From JBLHKS01 sp047620505 (lineage in GTDB: Bacteria > Verrucomicrobiota > Verrucomicrobiia > Verrucomicrobiales > DEV007), in the NCBI GenBank assembly GCA_047620505.1, contig JBLHKS010000215.1, positions 1 to 11,913 on the forward strand: a stretch of DNA of 11,913 nucleotides, written 5' to 3'. Position 1 is the stretch's first letter; each line of letters opens with the position of its first letter. Under the pieces are notes generated by a model. It was not told where the DNA came from. It saw only the letters and a list, made by a program, of their open reading frames with translations, and did not search any database. Below are positions 1 through 6,527 of this stretch, piece after piece. Made by a program: the position numbers and the translations under genes.

Positions 1-103
1 TCAGCAGGTGCCCGAGAAAGAGGACGAGCAGTGAAGTGCTTACGAGACGCTGAAGCTGAAGACTTCGAGCCCCGCGCGTTGTTGATTCTTTTGAAGTAAT
101 CAT
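1..103 (-). CDS. N-terminal fragment of unidentified protein with hydrophobic N-terminal segment
   Basis: This gene is cut by the left edge; only its first 34 codons are visible. I chose the ATG at 103-101 because a strong AAGGAG ribosome binding site lies 7 bases upstream and the frame stays open to the edge. The visible N-terminus begins MITSKESTTR and has several Arg and Lys residues in its first 20 positions. It then becomes hydrophobic (residues about 20-34, VSTSLLVLFLGHLL). This suggests a signal peptide or first membrane helix. It starts 93 bases after the FAD oxidoreductase stop on the same strand, so it could be the third gene of that cluster. There is too little sequence to name a family. 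Confidence 0.65.
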   Translation of the reverse strand, partial: MITSKESTTRGARSLQLQRLVSTSLLVLFLGHLL

Positions 104-110
104 GGATTCT

Positions 111-118
111 CTCCTTTT
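111..118 (-). promoter_or_regulatory. Strong Shine-Dalgarno sequence
   Basis: The minus strand reads AAAAGGAG here, ending 7 bases before the ATG at 103. It decides the start of the truncated left-edge gene. It stands out because the other gene starts in this window have no recognisable Shine-Dalgarno match. Confidence 0.7.
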
Positions 119-196
119 AATGTGGTTTTCGGCGATCAGAGGAAGAATTCCCCCGCCTGTATGAGAGAACGTGGGACCGTTACACTTTACCGAACT

Positions 197-1894
197 TCAA
201 CCCGCCGCCCACTCCGTTTCCACACCTTGACTCCGAATCAGCTGCTGAAACTCGCCCAGCAGCTGCTGGTTCGATCTCACCGCGTGTGGCGGCTCCTTTT
301 TCTGCATCGCAAAGCTTACCAGACATCCGACCGCCTCACCGATTCCCCACTCAACCGGGTGCAGTCGATAGCAGCCGCTGGTGATGTGGGTCGTGCCGAT
401 GTTCTTGTTGGCCGGGAGCAAATTTCGCATTCGAACCGGCAAGAGCGAGCCTAACGGAATCTGAAATTGCAGCGAGCTGAAGTCGATATAGTTGTCGCCG
501 CCGGTGGTTGGATGGAGGTCGATTGGGTAGCTGCCGACGCCAACGGAATCCGCAAACTGAGCCGCACGAACTTCCTTCAGCGGTTTGCCCGAGACCATCG
601 CGCGATTCTCGCGGCCGACGTGTTCCTCCAGCACGGTGAACTCCGCTCGAATCCGTCGCGACTCGCGGACATACGGCGCTTTGGCGAGACCGTCCTCCGT
701 GCCCATGAGATCGGCGCGCAATCGCAGACCGGGGAGGCCAGTTCCGCCATCGGGCCGGGGCGCCTCGGTCTGCAGCCAATAGAGGAGCGAAAGACTGAGC
801 TGTTTGGCGCGAGCGACGTGACGCTGAGCTTCGTCGTCAGGAACGTTGACGAGATTGCCGAGCAGGTAGTCGTTCTGCGGCCAATTGATGAGGCTGATGT
901 CGCTGGGAAACCGACCAGGTTCGAACAGCGTGGCGTCGATGATCCGCCGGTAGGTCCAGAGATTCAGCGCGCCGCCAATCATCTTGCCTCCCGCCGGATC
1001 GAATCCAAGGCGTTTCGGATTGCCGCTTCGCGGGTGGGTGTAGGTGAAATCGAGCAGTTTCCCCGGCCAGGGCGGGGTCAGTTCCGGGACGAAATCGCGC
1101 CAGAAAGGATATTCGTCCGGCCGGTCGATGGTGTGATCTTCGTCGGGCAGATGATCGACGGCGAAGCACATCGTGAACGCCTGTTGGTTGTCGGGATTCG
1201 CGGTTTCACCAGCGTGTAGTTCGTTGGTTTCCGAGCGCGCTTCAGAGCCGGTGACGAACTCGATCTTAGTGAGCGGAAGCAGGTCGCCGAGTTCGGTCGC
1301 GTCGACGAAATACTGGCCACGCAGGACACGCGAGTCCCCTGTCTGCGTCGAGCGAACAGTGACGGCAAGAACGCGGTCGCCGTCGACTTCAGCAGCTGCT
1401 GGCACGTGTTCGCGCAGAAAGACGAGCTGTCCGGATTTCTCAAACGGCATCAGCATCGTCTCCAGCACCGACAACGCCACGCGCGGTTCCGAGCAGAGTT
1501 TCGAGACGCTTCCGTTGCCCGGATTGAGCCTGGGATTGTTTCGGGCGGCACTGGTCAGCGGGTAGTGTTTGCGGTAATGCTCGCGAATCCGGTAACGCAG
1601 ATCGCGATACGACCGGTTGGCTCCCGCAGTTTCGATCCAAGTATGTTCGTCAGGCGGAACTCCCTGACTCGTGAGCTGTCCGCCGATCCAGTCGGTCGGC
1701 TCGGTCAAGATCACCTTGAGCCCATTGCGCAGCGCCGCGATCGCCGCCGCACAACCGCCGAGTCCGCCACCGATGATGACGACATCGGCAACTTGTTCGT
1801 TAGCGCCATAGCCGATCGAAGGGAGCGTCGCCGCGCCAGCAGCTGCTGAGGCGGAGGTCGTGAGAAAACGTCTGCGATTTGAGGTCAGATTCAT
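197..1894 (-). CDS. Tat-exported FAD-dependent oxidoreductase (FAD_oxidored, PF12831 type)
   Basis: A 565-residue flavoprotein oxidoreductase of unknown substrate, predicted to act in the periplasm. The N-terminus has a Tat-like signal (SNRRRFL at residues 5-11, then an Ala-rich stretch to about residue 30). A Rossmann dinucleotide-binding motif follows (VVIIGGGLGG, residues 38-47) with an acidic residue at the end of the second strand (LTEPTDWIGG). Family hallmarks seen further on are SEPRVAL, the internal DATELGDLLPL segment, the ESRRI(R) block at about residue 410, and the conserved C-terminal FAD-contact region around residues 496-525 (NIGTTHITSGCYRLHP). The length is normal for the family. 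The ATG lies 12 bases after the SGNH esterase stop, which suggests co-transcription. No Shine-Dalgarno sequence is seen. Three copies of the palindrome CAGCAGCTGCTG lie inside this gene. The family is common in PVC genomes; the reaction is not predictable from the sequence. Confidence 0.9.
   Translation of the reverse strand: MNLTSNRRRFLTTSASAAAGAATLPSIGYGANEQVADVVIIGGGLGGCAAAIAALRNGLKVILTEPTDWIGGQLTSQGVPPDEHTWIETAGANRSYRDLRYRIREHYRKHYPLTSAARNNPRLNPGNGSVSKLCSEPRVALSVLETMLMPFEKSGQLVFLREHVPAAAEVDGDRVLAVTVRSTQTGDSRVLRGQYFVDATELGDLLPLTKIEFVTGSEARSETNELHAGETANPDNQQAFTMCFAVDHLPDEDHTIDRPDEYPFWRDFVPELTPPWPGKLLDFTYTHPRSGNPKRLGFDPAGGKMIGGALNLWTYRRIIDATLFEPGRFPSDISLINWPQNDYLLGNLVNVPDDEAQRHVARAKQLSLSLLYWLQTEAPRPDGGTGLPGLRLRADLMGTEDGLAKAPYVRESRRIRAEFTVLEEHVGRENRAMVSGKPLKEVRAAQFADSVGVGSYPIDLHPTTGGDNYIDFSSLQFQIPLGSLLPVRMRNLLPANKNIGTTHITSGCYRLHPVEWGIGEAVGCLVSFAMQKKEPPHAVRSNQQLLGEFQQLIRSQGVETEWAAG
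256..269. repeat. Palindromic repeat copy 1 (CCAGCAGCTGCTGG)
   Basis: This is a perfect 14-base palindrome near the 3' end of the FAD oxidoreductase gene. Here it is read as codons cag cag ctg ctg (Gln-Gln-Leu-Leu). A partial 9-base match (CAGCAGCTG on the minus strand) follows 9 bases further on, encoding Gln-Gln-Leu again, so the protein reads QQLLGEFQQL. Confidence 0.8.
1389..1402. repeat. Palindromic repeat copy 2 (12-base core 1390-1401)
   Basis: The core CAGCAGCTGCTG sits in the middle of the FAD oxidoreductase gene. It is read in a different frame from copy 1: the minus strand gives gca gct gct, encoding Ala-Ala-Ala in the segment VPAAAEV. Confidence 0.8.
1836..1849. repeat. Palindromic repeat copy 3 (12-base core 1837-1848)
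   Basis: The core lies in the signal-peptide region of the FAD oxidoreductase and encodes Ala-Ala-Ala (segment ASAAAGA) with the same gca gct gct codons as copy 2. Confidence 0.8.
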
Positions 1895-1906
1895 GAGATA
1901 AACGCT

Positions 1907-3067
1907 TCAGTTGCCTGCGCCGCTTGGGAGCAGAATGGATCGGATTGCGGGTTCGATGCCGTTGGCCATCATCATGAAGCCGAGGTCGGTGGGGTGCACG
2001 CCGTCGACAGTGCATTCGTCCGCGTGCTCGCCCAACAGAGTGGAGCCGTCGAGGAAGTGCAGATTTGCATCGCCGTCGGCGCGTTTCGTATCGACCAACT
2101 CTTTCTGGAATTTCGCGCGCTCCTGAGCCGCTTTGAGGCTCGCCGGATTGTGGATTTCGCTGGCATAGCGAATTTTTGAAATGACGAGGATCGGGATGTT
2201 TTTGTCCTTCTCGCGCAGGATATCAATGAAGGTGCCAAGCGTATCGCGGATGCCGTCGCCGACATTGGCCTCGTAGTCGAGAACGATCAGCCGTTTGCGT
2301 TCGATCTGATTGATGAGGTTAGCCAGCGCCGGTTCGCCTTTGCCATTTCCGGAGAAACCGAGGTTAACGAACTCCGCATTCAATCGACGGCTCAGGATAT
2401 TCGAGTACGCCATTCCGGGTCTGGCGGCGCACCCTCCTTGAGTGATCGACGTTCCGTAGACGACGATGCGGCCGTCCTGCTCAAACGGAAGCGGCGCGGT
2501 GATCGTCGAGCCCGCAATCACTCCGACCTCGACCGACTCGACACCGTTGTAGAGTGGGAAGTTCAGGGTGAAGTGGCGGTTCTGCTTCTCTCCCGAGAAG
2601 AGCGTCACCTCGTAATCGACCGCCTTCACGCTGAATCGCGTCGTGCTGCAATAGCGCGATTCTCCGGGCTCACCAACGTAAAGATCGAAACCGCTCTGCC
2701 CGGTCGCGGGCATGTGATACATCCCGGAAGGCTGCCGCAGTTTTACGCGGACCATGACTTTCGGGCTGTCGGACTGGAAGTGGATCTGGCCACCGGCGGT
2801 GGAGTTCGCCAAGCTGTCCACGGCACCGCGAATCTCCCAATCCGGTTTGATGGGCAGCCGACGATAGATCTTGTCCTCCCCAATCCACGCGAAACCTGTG
2901 AGCCGGAATGGCGCTGAGCGCGGATCGAACCAAGCGATCCCCTTGTCGTCCGCCTTTTCGAGCGTCATGTTAGGATCGAGCTTTTCGATGTCGATCTTGC
3001 CGTCTTGAGCCTGTAGAGCGGGGCCAAGGACGAAGAGGAGGAAGAGGAATTGGCTAATCTTTTTCAT
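1907..3067 (-). CDS. Secreted SGNH/GDSL hydrolase with N-terminal GxDLY domain
   Basis: A 386-residue secreted esterase or acylhydrolase. It starts with a Sec signal peptide (MKKISQFLFLLFVLGPALQA, probable cleavage after residue 20). An N-terminal beta domain follows, carrying the signature GFDLY at residues 126-130 (GxDLY domain, PF14607 type). The SGNH catalytic domain then begins at about residue 200. Block I is VVYGTSITQGG, with candidate nucleophile Ser207. FSGNGKGEP (238-246) supplies the conserved Gly/Asn region, and DGVHPTDLGF (355-364) gives the catalytic Asp355-x-x-His358 pair. All expected catalytic elements are present. In this family such enzymes remove acyl groups, often from carbohydrates; the substrate here is unknown. 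It is probably the first gene of a minus-strand cluster with the FAD oxidoreductase. The start is the ATG before the signal peptide; no Shine-Dalgarno sequence is seen. Confidence 0.9.
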   Translation of the reverse strand: MKKISQFLFLLFVLGPALQAQDGKIDIEKLDPNMTLEKADDKGIAWFDPRSAPFRLTGFAWIGEDKIYRRLPIKPDWEIRGAVDSLANSTAGGQIHFQSDSPKVMVRVKLRQPSGMYHMPATGQSGFDLYVGEPGESRYCSTTRFSVKAVDYEVTLFSGEKQNRHFTLNFPLYNGVESVEVGVIAGSTITAPLPFEQDGRIVVYGTSITQGGCAARPGMAYSNILSRRLNAEFVNLGFSGNGKGEPALANLINQIERKRLIVLDYEANVGDGIRDTLGTFIDILREKDKNIPILVISKIRYASEIHNPASLKAAQERAKFQKELVDTKRADGDANLHFLDGSTLLGEHADECTVDGVHPTDLGFMMMANGIEPAIRSILLPSGAGN

Positions 3068-3314
3068 GTGAGTCGTTTTGGAGTCGATGATTCAACAGTT
3101 TTAGCCCGGCGCGTCCTCAGACACCAGATCAAAGTCGGAACTCGAAACCGCAGCCCTCTTTCCAAGAGCAAAATCCCTGCTTCGGTAGCCCCCTTTAATT
3201 CTCGCAGCCATGCCAAGTCCGATCGCACTCCCAGCAGCTGCTGAGGACGAAACTCCTTGAAAGGCAACTTCCAAGCATCAGAATCCCCATCCTTAGAAAC
3301 TCCACAACCTGCAC
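3068..3314. other. Divergent intergenic region with palindrome and coding-like minus-strand frames
   Basis: This 247-base gap separates the divergent SGNH esterase and cytochrome/DUF1553 genes, so both promoters are expected here. No convincing sigma-70 pair is visible; the best plus-strand candidate is TTGAAA at 3257-3262 with a weak CAGAAT at 3279-3284. On the minus strand two overlapping frames stay open. One gives 67 residues (3267-3064, MPFKEFRPQQLLG at its start) and ends inside the first codons of the SGNH gene. The other gives about 58 residues from a TTG near 3277 to TAA at 3103-3101 and contains SSAAAGSAIGLG and ends SEDAPG. Neither has a Shine-Dalgarno sequence. They may be parts of a dispersed repeat rather than genes. 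Confidence 0.45.
3231..3244. repeat. Palindromic repeat copy 4, intergenic (core 3232-3243)
   Basis: This is the only copy of CAGCAGCTGCTG outside an annotated gene. It lies about 70 bases upstream of the cytochrome/DUF1553 gene start and 165 bases upstream of the SGNH start. Copies 3 and 4 also share the next bases (AGG) on the plus strand; beyond that no flank is common to all five copies. Confidence 0.8.
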
Positions 3315-6300
3315 TTGAAGTCTCCTCACCAAAAATTCATTCAATCCGCGCTGTTGACAGCTTTCCTGTTAAGCGTCGTTCCAAGCCCTGCCGATGCAGA
3401 GGCGACGCCGCTCGATGCAGCGCAGGTTGAATTCTTCGAGCAAAAGATTCGGCCCGTTCTTGCGGAGCACTGCTACGAATGCCACTCGGCCAGCTCAAAG
3501 AAGGTGAAGGGCGGCTTGTTGCTCGATTTTCGAGACGCGACGCGGAAGGGCGGCGATTCCGGAGCGGCGGTTGTGCCGGAGAATATCGAAGAGAGCCTCC
3601 TGATCAGTGCGCTTCGTCATGACGAGTTTGAGATGCCGCCGAAAGGGAAGCTCCCTGATTCGGTGATCGCGGATTTCGTAAAGTGGGTCGAAATGGGGGC
3701 TCCGGACCCTCGCGGCGGGGAGATGGCTATCGCATCGACGATCGATTTCGAGGCTGCCGGAAAACACTGGGCCTACCAGCCGATCACGACGCCGGAACTC
3801 CCGACTGTTCGGAATCCTAACTGGCGCAAAAGTGACATCGACGACTTCACGCTCGCAAAGATGGAACAGCTCAATCTGCAGCCGGTCGAGCCTGCAGGCA
3901 AACGCGAACTGATTCGTCGTGCGACGTTTGATCTGACCGGACTGCCGCCGTCGCCTGAAGAGGTTACCGCGTTTCTTGAAGATGTCTCGCCACAGGCCTT
4001 CGAGAAGGTCGTCGATCGGCTTCTCGAATCGGAACACTACGGGGAGCGATGGGCGCGATACTGGCTCGATGTGGCGCGCTATGCTGAAGATCAGGCTCAC
4101 AGTTCTTCCGCAAGGAACACCAACGGCTTTCGGTATCGCGACTGGGTTGTCGCCGCGTTTAATTCGGACATGCCTTACGATCGATTTGTGAAGCTCCAGA
4201 TCGCTGGAGACTTGATCGAGGCGGAGCCCGAAGCTGCACACGACCACCTCGTCGCTCTCGGTCTGTTTGGGCTTGGGGCGCGGTATTATAAAAATAGCGA
4301 CAAGGCTAAGGCTGCGGCGGATGAGTTAGACGATCGGATCGATACACTGACGCGCGGTTTTCTCGGATTGACGGTGTCGTGTGCCCGGTGTCACGATCAC
4401 AAGTTTGATCCGATTCCGACTCAGGATTACTACTCGCTCGCCGGCATTTTCCAAAGTTCAAAGCTGAACGACGCTCCACTCTGCCCACCAGAGGAGGTGC
4501 AGGCTTACAACGCGGGGCAGCAGCGGATCAAAACACTGGATGCTGACCTGAAGAGGTTTCAGGCCGCTGAGAAGTCCAGCGCTGCGGAATCGAAAGTTGG
4601 CGATATTGCAAAGTATATAGAAGCGATCTGGCGCTACCGTATTGCAGAAAGCCGCGGGCAGTCGCTAAAGACAAAAGCGTTGGCAGAGAGCAACGACCTC
4701 AACGAATTTTTGCTGAAGCGCTGGATCAATTTTCTCCACCCAAAAGAAAAGGGGAAGGTGAGCGAGTTGGAGCCTTGGTTCGCGTTGAATCTGGATGACG
4801 CTCAAGAGATAGACCAAATTCCTGACACGGTAAGAACGGTCGCTCTGGGTTTTCAGGCGCAGGTGCAGAAGTTGATTGCCGTTCGGGACGGTCTCGCGCC
4901 ATCAAATTTGGTTGAACGCGGTGATGATGAACCTCATCACCCGGGCAGCCCACGATTTGTAACGCCGCTCGTTACCAAGGTTCGGCCCGCTGCTGGAATC
5001 GACGTCGATATCCGCGGAGCAAAGCAGCTTTTTCTCGTCGTTTCGGATGGTGGAAACGGCAAAAGTTGTGACCACGCTGACTGGGTCGAGCCTCGTCTTA
5101 TCGGCGACAAGGGCGAGTTGAAGCTGACCGAAGTTAGTTGGACATCGATCGAGGGGTCAAGCGGGACGCCAACTCGAAATGGTAAAGGGAAGGCGATTCG
5201 CGTTGGCGGAAAAACTTACCCAAACGGCATCGGAGTTCATGCTCCAAACGTTATCGTTTACGATGTCCCGGAAGGTTACGATCGGTTCAAGGCGATCGGT
5301 GGGCTCGACAACAGTGGCTCCGATCAGGCTGCGTGCGGAGATCAGGCGAGCGTTCAGTTCAGCGTCTACACGGAGAAGCCAATCGCAGGTCCTGCCAAAG
5401 CTGTTCCCGGCAAGGATTTGCTCACGAAGGTACTGGGCAAGGACGGTCCGTTTGCGGTAAGCGACAAGGATCTGGAGAAATTTCGCACGGCCGGGAAACG
5501 CGAGGAGTTTGAGAAGCTGCGTGCGGATATAGAAGAGGCCAAGAAGTCGGCCCCAGCGATGTACGCGGTCGCGCATGGCTACGCCGAGGCGGGAGCTGCC
5601 GACATGCGAGTTTTCGTGCGAGGCAACCCCGCCCGACAGCGCGAAGTCGCTCCGCGGCGGTTCTTGCGAATCCTCGCAGGCGAAAGTCGTCCGCACTACA
5701 CGAACGGAAGTGGACGCCGGGAACTCGCCGAAGCGATCGCCAGTCGGGACAATCCGCTCACGGCGCGCGTGATCGTCAATCGAATCTGGCAGCATCATTT
5801 TGGTCGTGGAATCGTCGCGACGCCGAGCAACTTCGGTAAACTGGGCGAGGCTCCGACACATCCTGAATTGATCAACTACCTCGCCGCTCGCTTCCTTGAA
5901 TCCGGCTGGTCAATCAAGACGCTCCACCGCGAAATCATGCGGTCCTCGACTTACCAGCTAAGTACCGCGTTCAGCGAATCGAATGCCAACATCGACGGCG
6001 ACAACCGCTTTCTGTGGCGGATGAACCGACGGCGTCTCGACGTTGAGGCTTGGCGCGACGCGCTGCTCGATGTTTCCGGGCGGCTCGACCGAACGCTCGG
6101 CGGGCCATCGACCGATCTGTCGGACGCGAACAATGTTAGGCGAACGGTTTACGCGAGGATCAGCCGCCATGAACTCGACAATCTGCTGCGGCTGTTTGAT
6201 TTTCCTGACGCCAACATCACGAGTTCGAAACGGAGCGAAACGACGGTGCCGCTGCAGCAGCTCTTCGTTTTGAACAGCGCGTTCATGGTCGAGCAGGCGA

Positions 6301-6521
6301 AGGCTTTTTCCGAACGGCTTCACCGTGAAGCTCCGGACAATGACAACGTTAAAATTCGCCGGGCCTTTGCTCTGGCCTACAGCCGGCCGCCGACGGAACT
6401 TGAAATCGAGCTTGGGTTGGCGTTCCTCAGCGGCGAACACGATCCAGAAAGCAAGCTAACACTCTGGCAGAGATACGCTCAGGTGTTACTGGGCGGCAAT
6501 GAGTTCATTTATCTGGACTAA
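3315..6521 (+). CDS. Exported PSCyt1-DUF1549-NPCBM-DUF1553 protein
   Basis: A 1068-residue exported multidomain protein of a family characteristic of PVC bacteria; its molecular role is unknown. The order is: signal peptide (residues 1-28, ending PADAEA); planctomycete cytochrome domain (about 38-120) with haem motif CYECH at 53-57 and the Met of MPPKGKL as possible axial ligand; DUF1549/PSCyt2 (about 172-385) with the WARYWLDVARYAE block and a second CxxCH, CARCHDHKFDP, at 356-360; a helical, charged linker; an NPCBM-like carbohydrate-binding domain (about 558-690, YPNGIGVHAPNVIVYDVPEG); then DUF1553/PSD1 (about 782-1045, NRIWQHHFGRGIVATPSNFG). Two haem c sites are inferred. The start is TTG: an in-frame stop at 3294-3296 leaves no ATG upstream, and only the TTG keeps the basic N-region of the signal peptide. 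It ends 6 bases before the DUF1501 gene, almost certainly its partner. Confidence 0.92.
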   Translation: MKSPHQKFIQSALLTAFLLSVVPSPADAEATPLDAAQVEFFEQKIRPVLAEHCYECHSASSKKVKGGLLLDFRDATRKGGDSGAAVVPENIEESLLISALRHDEFEMPPKGKLPDSVIADFVKWVEMGAPDPRGGEMAIASTIDFEAAGKHWAYQPITTPELPTVRNPNWRKSDIDDFTLAKMEQLNLQPVEPAGKRELIRRATFDLTGLPPSPEEVTAFLEDVSPQAFEKVVDRLLESEHYGERWARYWLDVARYAEDQAHSSSARNTNGFRYRDWVVAAFNSDMPYDRFVKLQIAGDLIEAEPEAAHDHLVALGLFGLGARYYKNSDKAKAAADELDDRIDTLTRGFLGLTVSCARCHDHKFDPIPTQDYYSLAGIFQSSKLNDAPLCPPEEVQAYNAGQQRIKTLDADLKRFQAAEKSSAAESKVGDIAKYIEAIWRYRIAESRGQSLKTKALAESNDLNEFLLKRWINFLHPKEKGKVSELEPWFALNLDDAQEIDQIPDTVRTVALGFQAQVQKLIAVRDGLAPSNLVERGDDEPHHPGSPRFVTPLVTKVRPAAGIDVDIRGAKQLFLVVSDGGNGKSCDHADWVEPRLIGDKGELKLTEVSWTSIEGSSGTPTRNGKGKAIRVGGKTYPNGIGVHAPNVIVYDVPEGYDRFKAIGGLDNSGSDQAACGDQASVQFSVYTEKPIAGPAKAVPGKDLLTKVLGKDGPFAVSDKDLEKFRTAGKREEFEKLRADIEEAKKSAPAMYAVAHGYAEAGAADMRVFVRGNPARQREVAPRRFLRILAGESRPHYTNGSGRRELAEAIASRDNPLTARVIVNRIWQHHFGRGIVATPSNFGKLGEAPTHPELINYLAARFLESGWSIKTLHREIMRSSTYQLSTAFSESNANIDGDNRFLWRMNRRRLDVEAWRDALLDVSGRLDRTLGGPSTDLSDANNVRRTVYARISRHELDNLLRLFDFPDANITSSKRSETTVPLQQLFVLNSAFMVEQAKAFSERLHREAPDNDNVKIRRAFALAYSRPPTELEIELGLAFLSGEHDPESKLTLWQRYAQVLLGGNEFIYLD

Positions 6522-6527
6522 CAAACC

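Noticed and set aside
122..454. A 110-codon plus-strand frame at the left end
   Set aside because: Most of it is antisense to the C-terminus of the FAD oxidoreductase, and it has no ribosome binding site or recognisable domain.
467..1219. A 250-codon plus-strand frame inside the FAD oxidoreductase gene
   Set aside because: It is antisense to a conserved flavoprotein with intact motifs throughout; there is no ribosome binding site and no recognisable domain.
3495..4247. A 250-codon minus-strand frame inside the cytochrome/DUF1549 gene
   Set aside because: It is a shadow of the real gene, which has haem and DUF1549 motifs in this stretch on the plus strand.
5157..5861. A 234-codon minus-strand frame across the NPCBM and DUF1553 region
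   Set aside because: It is antisense to recognisable domains and resembles no known protein.
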